DNA of 64,000 nucleotides, taken from Geopseudomonas aromaticivorans (lineage in GTDB: Bacteria > Pseudomonadota > Gammaproteobacteria > Pseudomonadales > Pseudomonadaceae). The notes under the pieces were generated by a model. That model made no database searches, had not been told where the DNA came from, and saw only the letters and a list, made by a program, of their open reading frames with translations. Where the stretch lies: positions 1-64,000 of the forward strand of contig NZ_JAHRGL010000071.1 of assembly GCF_019097855.1 (NCBI RefSeq), in the 5' to 3' direction. The position numbers and the translations under genes were made by a program. This document shows, one piece after another, positions 41,489 to 50,141 of the stretch (position 1 is the first letter of the stretch; every line of letters starts with the position of its first letter).

Positions 41489-42169
41489 TCAGAACTTGTA
41501 GCCGAGGCCGACCATGTAGACCATCGGGTCGACGTCGACGTCGACTTTGGTCCGGCTGATGCCAAGGGCGGTCGGGCCATCGACGGAAGCGTCGGTGTCG
41601 ATGTCGATGTAACGCAGCTGGGCGTTGAGCATGACGTTGTCGGTCAGCATGTAGTCCATGCCCACCTGTGCGGCCAGGCCGAAGGAGTCATCCAGGTTGA
41701 GGTTGCTGAAGCCCTGGGCTGCACGGTTGCTGGTTACGTCTTCCTGGAAGAAAGTGGTGTAGTTGAGACCGAGACCGACATAGGGACGGAAGGCGGTTTT
41801 GGAGTCCAGCGGATAGTAGACCACGCTGAGGGTCGGCGGCAGGTGCTTGATATCGCCCAACTTACCATCCAGGCTGCCCAGGCCTTTTACGCCCACTTCA
41901 TGGCTGAACGGGGTGGCTGCCAGCAGCTCGACGCCAACCTTGCTGTTCAGCATGTAGACGAAGTTCAGACCCAGCTGGGTATCGCTGTCCAGCGTGGCTT
42001 TGGTGCCGGCAGCAGCCGCACCGTCAAACTTCAGGCTGCTGCTGTCTTCCTGCGGGTCGACGGTGATCGCGCCAGCACGCACGATGATGTCGCCGGCCTC
42101 GTAGGCTTGGGCGAAGGGAGCGGCGATGGCCAGAGCCAGCAGGGAGGCGCTGAGGGTTTTGCGGATCAT
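41489..42169 (-). CDS. oprG: OmpW-family outer membrane protein OprG
   Basis: An eight-stranded outer-membrane barrel thought to pass small hydrophobic molecules. The 226-residue precursor has a signal peptide MIRKTLSASLLALAIAAPF then AQA (cut after residue 22), an OmpW-type start YEAGDIIVRAGAITVDPQ, and ends in KF, the usual C-terminal Phe for barrel insertion. ATG 42169 has GGAG upstream. An ANR/FNR-like box and a well-spaced -10 element lie upstream, which fits reports that P. aeruginosa OprG rises under low oxygen. Confidence 0.93.
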   Translation of the reverse strand: MIRKTLSASLLALAIAAPFAQAYEAGDIIVRAGAITVDPQEDSSSLKFDGAAAAGTKATLDSDTQLGLNFVYMLNSKVGVELLAATPFSHEVGVKGLGSLDGKLGDIKHLPPTLSVVYYPLDSKTAFRPYVGLGLNYTTFFQEDVTSNRAAQGFSNLNLDDSFGLAAQVGMDYMLTDNVMLNAQLRYIDIDTDASVDGPTALGISRTKVDVDVDPMVYMVGLGYKF

Positions 42170-42211
42170 GGTGAGCTCCAATAACAATAAGTTCTTAGCG
42201 ATCTGCTGCCT

Positions 42212-42252
42212 ATGCTAACGACTGGAGTGCTCATTGTCTTGACCCAGCTCAA
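42212..42252 (-). promoter_or_regulatory. Candidate ANR-dependent oprG promoter
   Basis: TTGACCCAGCTCAA (42239-42252) matches the ANR/FNR half-sites TTGA and TCAA with correct spacing; only the two inner bases differ from consensus. On the minus strand TAGCAT (42217-42212) is a good -10, putting the box centre about 41 bases before the start point, the class II position. Confidence 0.6.
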
Positions 42253-42350
42253 CGGATCAGCGCAGCCGAGCGCCAGGGGGCTGGCGCGGACGCGGCTGGG
42301 CCGCGCCGGGGCGCTGGCCCACGGCAGCGGGAGTGGCGGCGGCGCCGGAC

Positions 42351-43220
42351 TCAGTACAGTGCCTGATACAGCTTGCGCCGGTAGGCGATCACCAGCGGAT
42401 GCTCGTTGCCGAGCAGGTCGAATACCTGCACCAGGGTCTTGCGCGGCAGGTCGTCGCCGTAGCTGCGGTTGCGCATGAACAGGCGCAGCAGGCCATCCAG
42501 CGCCGCCTCGTACTGCTGGCGGGCGAGCAGGTGGATGCTCAGCTGGAAGGCGGCCTCGTCGTCGCCGGCATCCTGGGCCAGGCGGCTCTTCAGCTCGGCC
42601 GCTTCCGGCAGGCCGACCACCTGGCGCAGGAAGGTCAGCTGGGCGCGGGCGGCGGCCAGCTCCTGCTTGTGCGCGTCGCTTTTCACCGCATCCAGCACCG
42701 CCTGCGCCTCGTCCAGCTCGCCGCGCTCGGCCAGGCAGCGGGCGTAGAGGATCAGCGCCGCGGCATTCTGGTTGTCCTCGCCGAGCAGCTGTTTGAGCAG
42801 TTGTTCCGCCGCGCCGAGCTGCCCGGCGGCGTACTGCGCGCGCGCAGTTTCCAGTGGGTCGGCCGGTGCGGGTGGCGGCTCCTGCACGTGAGGCTCGAGC
42901 ATGGCGCGGATCGCCGACTCCGGTTGGGCACCGGCAAAGCCGTCGACCGGCTGGCCGTCCTTGAACAGCACCACGGTGGGCAGGCTGCGGATGCCGAAGC
43001 GCATGACGATGTCCTGCTCGATATCGCAGTTGACCTTGGCCAGCAGCAGCTCGCCCTGGTAGCCCTCGGCGATCTTCGCCAGCATCGGCATCAGCGCCTT
43101 GCATGGCGCGCACCACTCGGCCCAGAAGTCCACCAGCACCGGCTTGTGGAAGGAGTTTTCGATCACCAGCTGCTCGAAGCTGGCGGTGGTGACGTCGAAG
43201 ATGTACGGGCTTTCGCTCAT
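42351..43220 (-). CDS. Thioredoxin-TPR co-chaperone (CnoX/YbbN-like)
   Basis: The 289-residue protein has a thioredoxin domain (residues 1-110) with active site WCAPCK near 35-40, followed by a TPR-like helical region (about 118-289) with ALILYARCLAERGELDEAQ. Escherichia coli CnoX protects clients under hypochlorous acid stress and passes them to GroEL or DnaK. The intact CxxC predicts reductase activity too, unlike E. coli CnoX. ATG 43220 is chosen as the start of the thioredoxin domain; the longer frame upstream is antisense to yedE. Confidence 0.88.
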   Translation of the reverse strand: MSESPYIFDVTTASFEQLVIENSFHKPVLVDFWAEWCAPCKALMPMLAKIAEGYQGELLLAKVNCDIEQDIVMRFGIRSLPTVVLFKDGQPVDGFAGAQPESAIRAMLEPHVQEPPPAPADPLETARAQYAAGQLGAAEQLLKQLLGEDNQNAAALILYARCLAERGELDEAQAVLDAVKSDAHKQELAAARAQLTFLRQVVGLPEAAELKSRLAQDAGDDEAAFQLSIHLLARQQYEAALDGLLRLFMRNRSYGDDLPRKTLVQVFDLLGNEHPLVIAYRRKLYQALY

Positions 43221-43322
43221 CGGGGTTCTCGAAACGGGCGTGTGCGGAAGAAAAGATGCATGCATGGTAAGTGGGGGCGCTCGCCTACGGAAGCAAGGGC
43301 GCGTCGGGCGGCGTTGCGGCGG

Positions 43323-43351
43323 CTGACGGTGCGCGGCGCCAGGCGTAGAAT
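43323..43351 (+). promoter_or_regulatory. Candidate promoter for yedE-yedF
   Basis: CTGACG (43323-43328) and TAGAAT (43346-43351), 17-bp spacer, in the divergent gap between the CnoX-like gene and yedE. Confidence 0.5.
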
Positions 43352-43406
43352 CCGCGCCTTTTGGCGTTCGGGCGCTCCGTATGGCGCCCGACAAGGAGAG
43401 TGTTGC

Positions 43407-44603
43407 ATGTCCGCAGTAGCCGATTTCCGACAACGTTACCTGGTGCGTTTCTGGTCGCCCTTGCCGGCGCTGGTCGCACTGGGGATCGCTTCCGCCTACT
43501 ACTTCGCCATCACCGGGACCTTCTGGGCGGTGACCGGCGAGTTCACCCGCTGGGGTGGACATATCCTTTCCTGGTTCGGCTACCAGCCGCAGGAGTGGAG
43601 CTACTTCAAGCTGATCGGCCTTGCGGGCACGCCGCTGGAGCGCATCGACGGGGTGATGATCGTCGGCATGTTCGTCGGTGCCCTGTGCACGGCACTGTGG
43701 GCCGGCAATGTCGGCCTGCGCTGGCCGACCAGCAAGCGCCGCCTGCTGCAGGGGCTGCTCGGCGGCATCGTCGCCGGCTTCGGCGCGCGCCTGGCCATGG
43801 GCTGCAACCTGGCCGCCTTCTTCACCGGAATTCCGATGTTCTCCCTGCATGCCTGGGCCTTCATGCTCGCCACCGTCGGCGGCGCCTGGGTCGGGGTGAA
43901 GATCTGCCTGCTGCCGTTCCTGCGCATTCCCCTCAAGGTCGGTAGCCAGGCCAGCACGCTGCTGCCGGACGCCGCGAGTCTGGCCCGGCGCGCCGGCGTG
44001 CAGAGCCGCCTGGGCGTGGCGGTGTTGGTGGCCGGCCTGGCGTTCGCGGCCTGGCGCTTCAATGTTTCGCTGGTGCTGGGCATGGCCTGCCTGTTCGGCC
44101 TGCTGTTCGGCGGCCTGATCGAGCGCGCGCAGATCTGCTTCACCAGCGCCGCCCGCGACCTGTGGACCACCGGGCGCAGCAGCATCGCCTACGGCATCTT
44201 GCTGGGCATGGCGGTGGCCAGCATCGGCACCTTCGCCGCCATCGGCCTGGGCGCGACGCCGAAGATCTTCTGGATGGGCCCCAACGCGATCCTCGGCGGC
44301 CTGCTGTTCGGCATCGGCATCGTGGTCGCCGGCGGCTGCGAGACCGGCTGGATGTACCGGGCGATGGAAGGCCAGGTGCACTTCTGGGTAGTCGGTCTCG
44401 GCAACGTGATCGGCGGTACCCTGGTGGCGGTGTACTGGGACGAGCTGGGCGGCGCCCTGGCCTTGCCCTATCCGAAGATCAACCTGCTGGCGAGTTTCGG
44501 CCCCGGCAGCGGTCTGCTGCTGACCTGCGTCGGCCTGGCGGTGGCCATGTTGCTGGTCGGGCTCAATGCCCGTCGTTTCCGTGTCTCCCGGAGTGCTGCC
44601 TGA
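43407..44603 (+). CDS. yedE: YedE/YeeE-family transporter (thiosulfate or selenium compound)
   Basis: A 398-residue inner-membrane protein of the YeeE/YedE group with about ten hydrophobic segments and two inverted repeats, each with a Gly-rich Cys motif: GFGARLAMGCNLAAFFTG and GIGIVVAGGCETGWMYRAMEG. In the YeeE thiosulfate channel such Cys residues relay the substrate. YedE members next to a yedF gene are linked to selenium metabolism. The start ATG 43407 follows AAGGAGAG; upstream reading in this frame is antisense to the thioredoxin gene. Its stop overlaps yedF by one base. Confidence 0.88.
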   Translation: MSAVADFRQRYLVRFWSPLPALVALGIASAYYFAITGTFWAVTGEFTRWGGHILSWFGYQPQEWSYFKLIGLAGTPLERIDGVMIVGMFVGALCTALWAGNVGLRWPTSKRRLLQGLLGGIVAGFGARLAMGCNLAAFFTGIPMFSLHAWAFMLATVGGAWVGVKICLLPFLRIPLKVGSQASTLLPDAASLARRAGVQSRLGVAVLVAGLAFAAWRFNVSLVLGMACLFGLLFGGLIERAQICFTSAARDLWTTGRSSIAYGILLGMAVASIGTFAAIGLGATPKIFWMGPNAILGGLLFGIGIVVAGGCETGWMYRAMEGQVHFWVVGLGNVIGGTLVAVYWDELGGALALPYPKINLLASFGPGSGLLLTCVGLAVAMLLVGLNARRFRVSRSAA

Positions 44604-44845
44604 TGAATCAGAACCAACCGACCCTGTCCCTCGACCTGCGCGGCGAACACTGCCCGTACAACGCCATCGCCACCCTGGAGACCTTGGCGACCCTGCAGCC
44701 GGGCGAGCTGCTGGAAGTGGTCACCGACTGCTCGCAGTCGGTGCACGGCATTCCCGAGGACACCAGGGCCAAGGGCTATGACTGCCTGTCCGTCGAGCAG
44801 CACGGCACCCTGTTCCGCTTCCTGATCGCCGTACCGCAGCGCTGA
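44603..44845 (+). CDS. yedF: TusA-family sulfurtransferase-like protein YedF
   Basis: An 80-residue TusA-like protein, LDLRGEHCPYNAIATLETL near residues 10-28. The Cys is conserved, but the CPxP motif reads CPYN, so the second proline is lost. The sequence is closest to YedF, which accompanies YedE. The start overlaps the yedE stop (TGATG), so the two are coupled and probably act together on a persulfide or selenide. Confidence 0.88.
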   Translation: MNQNQPTLSLDLRGEHCPYNAIATLETLATLQPGELLEVVTDCSQSVHGIPEDTRAKGYDCLSVEQHGTLFRFLIAVPQR

Positions 44846-44894
44846 GCCAGTGGCGCCCGCCACCGATGGCGGCGGCGGAGCGGGCGGTTGCGCG

Positions 44895-45449
44895 CTACTG
44901 CGGCGGCCGCCTGTCGCTTCCCGGGCGGCGCAGCCCCGGCACCAGCGGCCAGCCGCCCAGCTCGCGGTAGCGCACGCCGCGCGCGGTGTTTTCCGACGCA
45001 TAGAGAGCGAAACGCTCGACGGGCCAGGCGAAGTCGACCGTGGCGCCGACCGGTCGCGCGCCGGCGTGGCGCAGCAGGGTCAGGTGGGCGCGAAACGGGC
45101 GGCTGTCGAGGGGCATGCCGATGGCCAGCAGGCGCTGCTGCAGGTCGGCCGCCAGCGCCGCCAGTGCGCTGGGCATCTGGCTCGGCTCCAGCCACAGCGT
45201 GCCGCGGTGGCCGCCCAGCCGGTCCAGATCCAGCGTGAAGGGCGGCGCCTCGATGCCGGCAGCGAGCAGTTGCAGTTCCTCCAGCCGGGTGCGGGGTTGC
45301 TGGCCGAGGAAGGCCAGGGTCAGGTGCAGGTTGTCTGCCGCCACCGGCTTGCCGCCGAGGGCCAGGCTGTCGCGCCAGATGCAGAGCGCCTCGGCCAGCT
45401 CGGGCGGGCAGGGCAGGGCGAAGAACAGGCGCAGGGTGTCGCTGGGCAT
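44895..45449 (-). CDS. thpR: RNA 2',3'-cyclic phosphodiesterase (ThpR / 2H family)
   Basis: A 184-residue 2H phosphoesterase with the two HxTx motifs HLTLAFLG near 43 and HLTLLRH near 125. The family opens RNA 2',3'-cyclic phosphates and can ligate 2'-5' in vitro. ATG 45449 gives MPSDTLRLFFALPCPPELA as N-terminus; the frame upstream runs into the methyltransferase gene out of register. Confidence 0.92.
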   Translation of the reverse strand: MPSDTLRLFFALPCPPELAEALCIWRDSLALGGKPVAADNLHLTLAFLGQQPRTRLEELQLLAAGIEAPPFTLDLDRLGGHRGTLWLEPSQMPSALAALAADLQQRLLAIGMPLDSRPFRAHLTLLRHAGARPVGATVDFAWPVERFALYASENTARGVRYRELGGWPLVPGLRRPGSDRRPPQ

Positions 45450-45559
45450 GACGGAACTCCGGGCGAGGTGGTCGCCTGACAGTATTGCCGCCCGGGGGTG
45501 ACCCTGCCCGACAACAGGGGCACTGGCTGCAGGCCGTTTGCCGGACTGCTTGATGTTGC

Positions 45560-46225
45560 TCAGGCAGCGCCCCGCGCGGCGTGGTACAGGCTGACCGTGC
45601 GGAATTCGCGCGGCTCGGCCAGATCCGGCCAGGTGCAGGCATCCAGCACGGCCAGGCGCCGGTACAACGGATGCTGGAAGTCGCGCACCCGCGAGTCGGC
45701 GACCAGCGCCTGGCGGCCGCGGGACAGGAACGCATCCAGCAGCGGCAGGTTGGCACGATCGTAGAGCACGTCGGCCACCAGGATCAGGTCGAAGCGATCC
45801 GCTTCGGCGAAGAAGTCCGCCGAATAGCCCAGCTCGACACCATTCAGCGCCGCATTGGCGTGGCAGGCGGCCAAGGCCAGCGGGTCCAGGTCGCAGGCCA
45901 CCACCTCCGCGGCGCCGGCCCGTGCGGCGGCGATCGCCGCCACGCCGCTGCCGGTGCCGAAGTCGAGCACGCGCTTGCCGCGTACCCATTGCGGGCGCTC
46001 GGCCAGCCAGCGCGCCAGCGCCAGGCCGCTGGCCCAGCAGAAGCACCAGTACGGCGGCTCCTCGAGGATGCGCCGGGTCTCCTCCGGGCTGAAGGCACGG
46101 TCCATGTTGGCGGCGTCGAGCAGCCACAGGCGGATATCGGTATCCGGCAGCGTACTGGCGGTCAGCTGGGCGTCGCCGAGCAGGGTGTGCAGCGGGGCGA
46201 GCAGTTCGGCGGGCGGCGGGGGCAT
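45560..46225 (-). CDS. Class I SAM-dependent methyltransferase
   Basis: The 221-residue protein has the SAM motif [20 protein letters not shown] near 88-107, the acidic VACDLDPLA, and [16 protein letters not shown]. It resembles the ETFB-lysine/nicotinamide methyltransferase group often named PrmA-like. The target is unknown. ATG 46225 is chosen after the divergent nrdR region; it lies 110 bases upstream of thpR in the same direction. Confidence 0.85.
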   Translation of the reverse strand: MPPPPAELLAPLHTLLGDAQLTASTLPDTDIRLWLLDAANMDRAFSPEETRRILEEPPYWCFCWASGLALARWLAERPQWVRGKRVLDFGTGSGVAAIAAARAGAAEVVACDLDPLALAACHANAALNGVELGYSADFFAEADRFDLILVADVLYDRANLPLLDAFLSRGRQALVADSRVRDFQHPLYRRLAVLDACTWPDLAEPREFRTVSLYHAARGAA

Positions 46226-46278
46226 GCGGGGGCTCCGGGCAGTGGGTCCGGCGGTCCTTATAACCCGGCGCCGGCGGC

Positions 46279-46306
46279 TTGTCTTGAATGCGCCATGGGG
46301 TACCAT
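46279..46306 (+). promoter_or_regulatory. Candidate nrdR promoter
   Basis: TTGTCT (46279-46284) and TACCAT (46301-46306), 16-bp spacer, 34 bases before nrdR. Pattern match only. Confidence 0.4.
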
Positions 46307-46339
46307 GACCGCCAACTTCACTTGACCGGCCGAGCCATC

Positions 46340-46804
46340 ATGCACTGTCCCTTCTGCGGCGCCCACGACACCAAGGTCATCGACTCGCGTCTGGTCGCCG
46401 AGGGCCAGCAGGTGCGCCGGCGCCGCGAATGCCTGGCCTGTCAGGAGCGCTTCACCACCTTCGAGACCGCTGAACTGGTGATGCCGCGGCTGATCAAGTC
46501 CGACGGCGTGCGCCAGCCGTTCGACGAGGACAAGCTGCGCGCCGGCATGCAGCGCGCGCTGGAAAAGCGCCCGGTCAGCGTCGAGCGCCTCGAAGAGGCC
46601 ATCGCCCACATCAAGCACAAGCTGCGCGCCACCGGCGAGCGCGAGGTCCGCTCGCGGGTGGTCGGCGAGCTGGTGATGGACGAGCTGCGCAGCCTCGACG
46701 AGGTGGCCTACATCCGTTTCGCCTCGGTCTACCGGCACTTCCAGGACCTCGACCAGTTCCGCGAGGAAATCGAGCGTCTGTCCCGCGACCCCAGCAAAGG
46801 CTGA
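46340..46804 (+). CDS. nrdR: Transcriptional repressor NrdR
   Basis: NrdR represses ribonucleotide reductase genes when dATP binds. The 154-residue protein has the N-terminal zinc ribbon (CPFCG at 3-7 and [12 protein letters not shown] near 31-42) and an ATP-cone domain ([21 protein letters not shown]). ATG 46340 gives the canonical MHCPFCG. It begins the nrdR-ribD transcript, and ribD starts 4 bases after its stop. Confidence 0.97.
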   Translation: MHCPFCGAHDTKVIDSRLVAEGQQVRRRRECLACQERFTTFETAELVMPRLIKSDGVRQPFDEDKLRAGMQRALEKRPVSVERLEEAIAHIKHKLRATGEREVRSRVVGELVMDELRSLDEVAYIRFASVYRHFQDLDQFREEIERLSRDPSKG

Positions 46805-46808
46805 CTCC

Positions 46809-47930
46809 ATGCAAGATGCTGCCAAGGCCTGCGATCAGGCCTTCATGGCCCGTGCGCTGCAACTGGCGCGCCAGGGGCTGTTCTCCACCCATCCCAATCC
46901 GCGCGTCGGCTGCGTCATAGTCGCCGGCGGCGAGATCGTCGGCGAGGGCTGGCACGTGCGTGCCGGCGAGCCGCACGCCGAGGTGCACGCCCTGCGCCAG
47001 TCCGGCGAACGCGCCCGCGGCGCCACCGCCTACGTCACCCTCGAGCCGTGCAGCCACCACGGGCGTACCCCGCCGTGCGCCGAGGCGCTGGTCAGGGCCG
47101 GCGTCGGCCGGGTGGTGGCGGCCATGCAGGACCCCAATCCGCTGGTAGCCGGTCGCGGTCTCGGCCTGCTGCGCGATGCCGGCATCGAGGTGACCAGTGG
47201 CGTGCTGGAGGCCGAGGCGCGGGAACTCAATCAGGGCTTCATCAAGCGCATGGAGCTGGGCCTGCCGCTGGTGCGGGTCAAGCTGGCGATGAGCTTGGAC
47301 GGGCGTACCGCCATGGCCAGCGGCGAGAGCCAGTGGATCACCGGCGCCGCGGCGCGCTCGGCGGTGCAGCGCCTGCGCGCGCGCGCCAGCGTGATCGTCA
47401 CCGGTGCCGATACCGTGCTGTTCGACAACGCGCGCCTCACCGTGCGTGCCGACGAGCTCGGCGTGGACGCCGAGCAGGTGGCTCTGGCGGTCGGCCGGCC
47501 GCCGTTGCGCGTGCTCATCGATGGCCAGCTGCGCGTGCCGCTGAGCGCGGCCTTCTTCCAGGCCGGGCCGGCGTGGGTGGCCTGCTGCGACGACGATGGC
47601 CGCGGCGACGAATACCGCGCCGCCGGCCACCAGTTGCTGTGCCTGTCGCGCGGCGACGGCCATGTCGACCTGCGCCGCCTGCTCCTCGAGCTCGCCGGCG
47701 GCGGCGCCAACGAGGTGCTGGTGGAGGCCGGCCCGCGCCTGGCCGGCGCCTTCGCCCGCGAGGGGCTGGTCGACGAGTACCGGATCTTCATGGCGCCGCA
47801 GTTGCTCGGCTCCAGCGCCCGGCCGCTGCTCGACTGGCCGCTGCAGCGCATGGCCGAGGCGCCGCAGCTGAGCATCCGCGAGATCCGCGCGGTCGGCCGC
47901 GATTGGCTCATCGTCGCCGTGCCGGCGTAA
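46809..47930 (+). CDS. ribD: Riboflavin biosynthesis protein RibD (deaminase/reductase)
   Basis: RibD does the second and third steps of riboflavin synthesis. The 373-residue protein has a deaminase domain with zinc motifs HAEVHALRQ and [15 protein letters not shown] (about residues 55-95) and a C-terminal reductase domain ([19 protein letters not shown], then [12 protein letters not shown]). A 398-base non-coding stretch with the FMN riboswitch separates it from ribC. Confidence 0.97.
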   Translation: MQDAAKACDQAFMARALQLARQGLFSTHPNPRVGCVIVAGGEIVGEGWHVRAGEPHAEVHALRQSGERARGATAYVTLEPCSHHGRTPPCAEALVRAGVGRVVAAMQDPNPLVAGRGLGLLRDAGIEVTSGVLEAEARELNQGFIKRMELGLPLVRVKLAMSLDGRTAMASGESQWITGAAARSAVQRLRARASVIVTGADTVLFDNARLTVRADELGVDAEQVALAVGRPPLRVLIDGQLRVPLSAAFFQAGPAWVACCDDDGRGDEYRAAGHQLLCLSRGDGHVDLRRLLLELAGGGANEVLVEAGPRLAGAFAREGLVDEYRIFMAPQLLGSSARPLLDWPLQRMAEAPQLSIREIRAVGRDWLIVAVPA

Positions 47931-48057
47931 CCGATCCAACGCGCTCGGCGGATGCGATTGCCACGGCCGGGGCACCTCGTGCACCAGGGGCCGGGTAGCG
48001 GCGCACCGCTGCGGCAAAAATATGGTACAAAGTCCCACGCGGTCGCCAACGGCCGCG

Positions 48058-48206
48058 ACGTTCTCAGGGCGGGGTGCAACTCCCCACCGGCGGTGATGGC
48101 GCAGTCTGCGCCCAGCCCGCGAGCGCTTGCCACCCTGGGCGGCAAGGTCAGCAGATCCGGTGCGATTCCGGGGCCGACGGTTACAGTCCGGATGAGAGAG
48201 AGCGGG
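48058..48206 (+). ncRNA. FMN riboswitch (RFN element)
   Basis: The conserved RFN core is clear: TTCTCAGGGCGGGGTGCAAC then TCCCCACCGGCGGTGATGGC, GCCCGCGAGCG, GGTCAGCAGATCCGGTG, GACGGTTACAGTCCGGATG and the closing GAGAGA. It lies 128 bases after ribD and 123 bases before ribC, so FMN should control ribC and the genes after it. The downstream region has a GGGATT/AATCCC stem (48204-48247) and an anti-Shine-Dalgarno hairpin, suggesting control of translation initiation. Confidence 0.96.
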
Positions 48207-48261
48207 ATTCCTTCCTCGGGGCGGCCCATCCGTGCCCGCGAAATCCCCTTCGATCCAACGC

Positions 48262-48283
48262 CCTGTTTTATCCAAAACAGGAG
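48262..48283 (+). promoter_or_regulatory. Anti-Shine-Dalgarno hairpin downstream of the FMN riboswitch
   Basis: CCTGTTTT (48262-48269) pairs with AAAACAGG (48274-48281) around ATCC. The right arm takes part of the ribosome binding site AGGAG (48279-48283), which sits 7 bases before a short ORF. No T tract follows, so it is not a terminator. Confidence 0.6.
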
Positions 48284-48290
48284 TTCGACC

Positions 48291-48329
48291 ATGCAAGTGA
48301 ATACCCTCGTCGCGATGCGGGAGGCCTGA
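48291..48329 (+). CDS. Candidate 12-residue leader peptide coupled to ribC
   Basis: ATG 48291 opens MQVNTLVAMREA and stops at TGA 48327-48329, whose last base is the first base of the ribC ATG. AGGAG lies 7 bases upstream. The peptide has no run of regulatory codons. ribC also has its own GGAGG (48319-48323) inside this ORF, so translation of the short ORF could expose or block that site. Whether it is translated is not shown. Confidence 0.5.
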   Translation: MQVNTLVAMREA

Positions 48330-48991
48330 TGTTTACCGGAATCATCGAAGCCATCGGCAGCATCCGCGCCATGACCCCCAAGGGCGGTGACGTGCGCGTC
48401 TACGTCGCCACCGGCAAGCTTGACCTCGGCGACGTCAAGCTCGGCGACAGCATCGCCGTCAACGGCACCTGCCTGACCGCGGTGGAACTGCCCGGCGACG
48501 GCTTCTGGGCCGACGTCAGCCGCGAGACTCTGACCCGCACCGCCTTCGGCGACCTCAAGGTCGGCAGCCCGGTCAACCTCGAGAAGGCGCTGACGCCGAC
48601 CACCCGCCTCGGCGGCCACCTGGTCAGCGGTCACGTCGACGGCGTCGGCGAGGTCGTCTCGCGCGCCGACAATGCCCGCGCCATCCAGTTTCGCGTGCGT
48701 GCGCCGCGCGAACTCGCCAAGTACATTGCCCTCAAGGGCTCGATCACCGTCGATGGCGTCAGCCTGACGGTGAACGCGGTGGATGGCGCCGACTTCGAAC
48801 TGACCATCGTCCCGCACACCCTGCAGGAAACCATCATGGCCGACTACCGCAGCGGTCGGCGGGTCAACCTCGAGGTCGACCTGCTGGCGCGCTACCTGGA
48901 GCGGCTGCTGCTCGGCGACCAGGCTGCCGAGCCGGCCGGTCACGGCATCAGCGAGGCGTTCCTCGCCGAACACGGCTTCCTCAAGGGCTGA
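48329..48991 (+). CDS. ribC: Riboflavin synthase subunit alpha
   Basis: Riboflavin synthase dismutates two 6,7-dimethyl-8-ribityllumazines into riboflavin. The 220-residue protein has the start MFTGIIEAIGSIRAM and two homologous lumazine-binding halves, with VNGTCLTAVEL and the matching VDGVSLTVNAVDG. The start shares one base with the stop of the 12-codon ORF. Named ribC here; the same enzyme is called ribE in some annotations. Confidence 0.96.
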   Translation: MFTGIIEAIGSIRAMTPKGGDVRVYVATGKLDLGDVKLGDSIAVNGTCLTAVELPGDGFWADVSRETLTRTAFGDLKVGSPVNLEKALTPTTRLGGHLVSGHVDGVGEVVSRADNARAIQFRVRAPRELAKYIALKGSITVDGVSLTVNAVDGADFELTIVPHTLQETIMADYRSGRRVNLEVDLLARYLERLLLGDQAAEPAGHGISEAFLAEHGFLKG

Positions 48992-49028
48992 GCCGCTTTT
49001 CCATCACGAATTCATTAAGGGGGTGCCT

Positions 49029-50120
49029 GTGGCGCTCAACAAGATTGCCGAGCTGGTCGAGGACATTCGCCAGGGCAAGATGGTCATTCTCATGGATGAC
49101 GAGGACCGCGAGAACGAAGGCGACCTGATCATGGCCGCCGAGTGCGTGCGCGCCGAGGACATCAACTTCATGGCCAAGCATGCGCGCGGCCTGATCTGCA
49201 TGCCGATGGACCGCGCGCGCTGCGAGCGCCTCGGCCTGCCGCTGATGGTGCAGCGCAACGGCTCCGGCTTCGGCACCAAGTTCACCGTGTCCATCGAGGC
49301 CGCCGAGGGGGTGACCACCGGCATCTCCGCCGCCGACCGCGCGCGCACCGTACAGGCCGCCGCGGCGCTGGAGGCCAAGGCCGAGGACATCGTCAGTCCC
49401 GGGCACATCTTCCCGCTGATGGCCCAGCCCGGCGGCGTGCTGGCGCGCGCCGGCCACACCGAGGCGGCCTGCGACCTGGCGCGCATGGCCGGTTTCCAGC
49501 CGAGCGGGGTGATCTGCGAGATCATGAACGACGACGGCAGCATGGCCCGTCGCCCGGAACTGGAAAAGTTCGCCGAAGAACACGGCATCAAGATCGGCAC
49601 CATCGCCGACCTGATCCACTACCGCCTGGTCCACGAGCGCACCGTCGAGCGCGTCTCCGAGCGCCAGCTGGACAGCGAGCTGGGCCAGTTCAAGCTGTTT
49701 ACCTACCGCGACGAGGTCGAGGGCCAGGTGCACCTGGCGCTGATCAAGGGCGAGATCAAGGCCGACGAGCCGACCCTGGTGCGCGTGCACAACATGGACC
49801 CGCTGCGCGACCTGCTCAGCGTCAAGCGTCCGGGGCGCTGGAGCCTGCGCGAGGCGATGCTCAAGGTGGCCGAGCAGGGCAGCGGCGTGGTCCTGCTGCT
49901 CAACCATGCGATGAGCGGCAACGAGCTGCTGGCCCTGCTCGAGGAGCAGCTCGGCGGTGCCAAGCCGGCCGAGCCGACCACCTACAGCACCGTCGGTGCC
50001 GGCTCGCAGATCCTCCGCGATCTGGGCGTGCGCAAGATGCGCCTGCTCAGCTCGCCGGTCAGGTTCAACGCGATATCCGGCTTCGATCTGGAAGTTGTAG
50101 AATACGTCACCTGCGAATAA
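49029..50120 (+). CDS. ribBA: 3,4-dihydroxy-2-butanone-4-phosphate synthase fused to a degenerate GTP cyclohydrolase II domain
   Basis: The N-terminal domain (1-205) is DHBP synthase with the metal/acid motif [17 protein letters not shown] and [14 protein letters not shown], so it makes the four-carbon riboflavin precursor. The C-terminal half (206-363) has the GTP cyclohydrolase II fold but lacks the zinc motif C-x10-CxC and reads [18 protein letters not shown] there, so it should be inactive; a full ribA lies at 56020. I use GTG 49029 because AAGGGG sits 6 bases upstream; GTG 49023 touches that site. Confidence 0.92.
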   Translation: MALNKIAELVEDIRQGKMVILMDDEDRENEGDLIMAAECVRAEDINFMAKHARGLICMPMDRARCERLGLPLMVQRNGSGFGTKFTVSIEAAEGVTTGISAADRARTVQAAAALEAKAEDIVSPGHIFPLMAQPGGVLARAGHTEAACDLARMAGFQPSGVICEIMNDDGSMARRPELEKFAEEHGIKIGTIADLIHYRLVHERTVERVSERQLDSELGQFKLFTYRDEVEGQVHLALIKGEIKADEPTLVRVHNMDPLRDLLSVKRPGRWSLREAMLKVAEQGSGVVLLLNHAMSGNELLALLEEQLGGAKPAEPTTYSTVGAGSQILRDLGVRKMRLLSSPVRFNAISGFDLEVVEYVTCE

Positions 50121-50141
50121 CGCTATCTGTGAATAACACCT

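Noticed and set aside
42333-43406. N-terminal extension of yedE by 358 codons
   Set aside because: It is antisense to the CnoX-like gene; the transporter begins at ATG 43407 with a good ribosome binding site.
48291-48329. The 12-codon ORF as an amino-acid attenuator leader peptide
   Set aside because: It has no run of a single codon and no competing terminator; the FMN riboswitch upstream explains control better.
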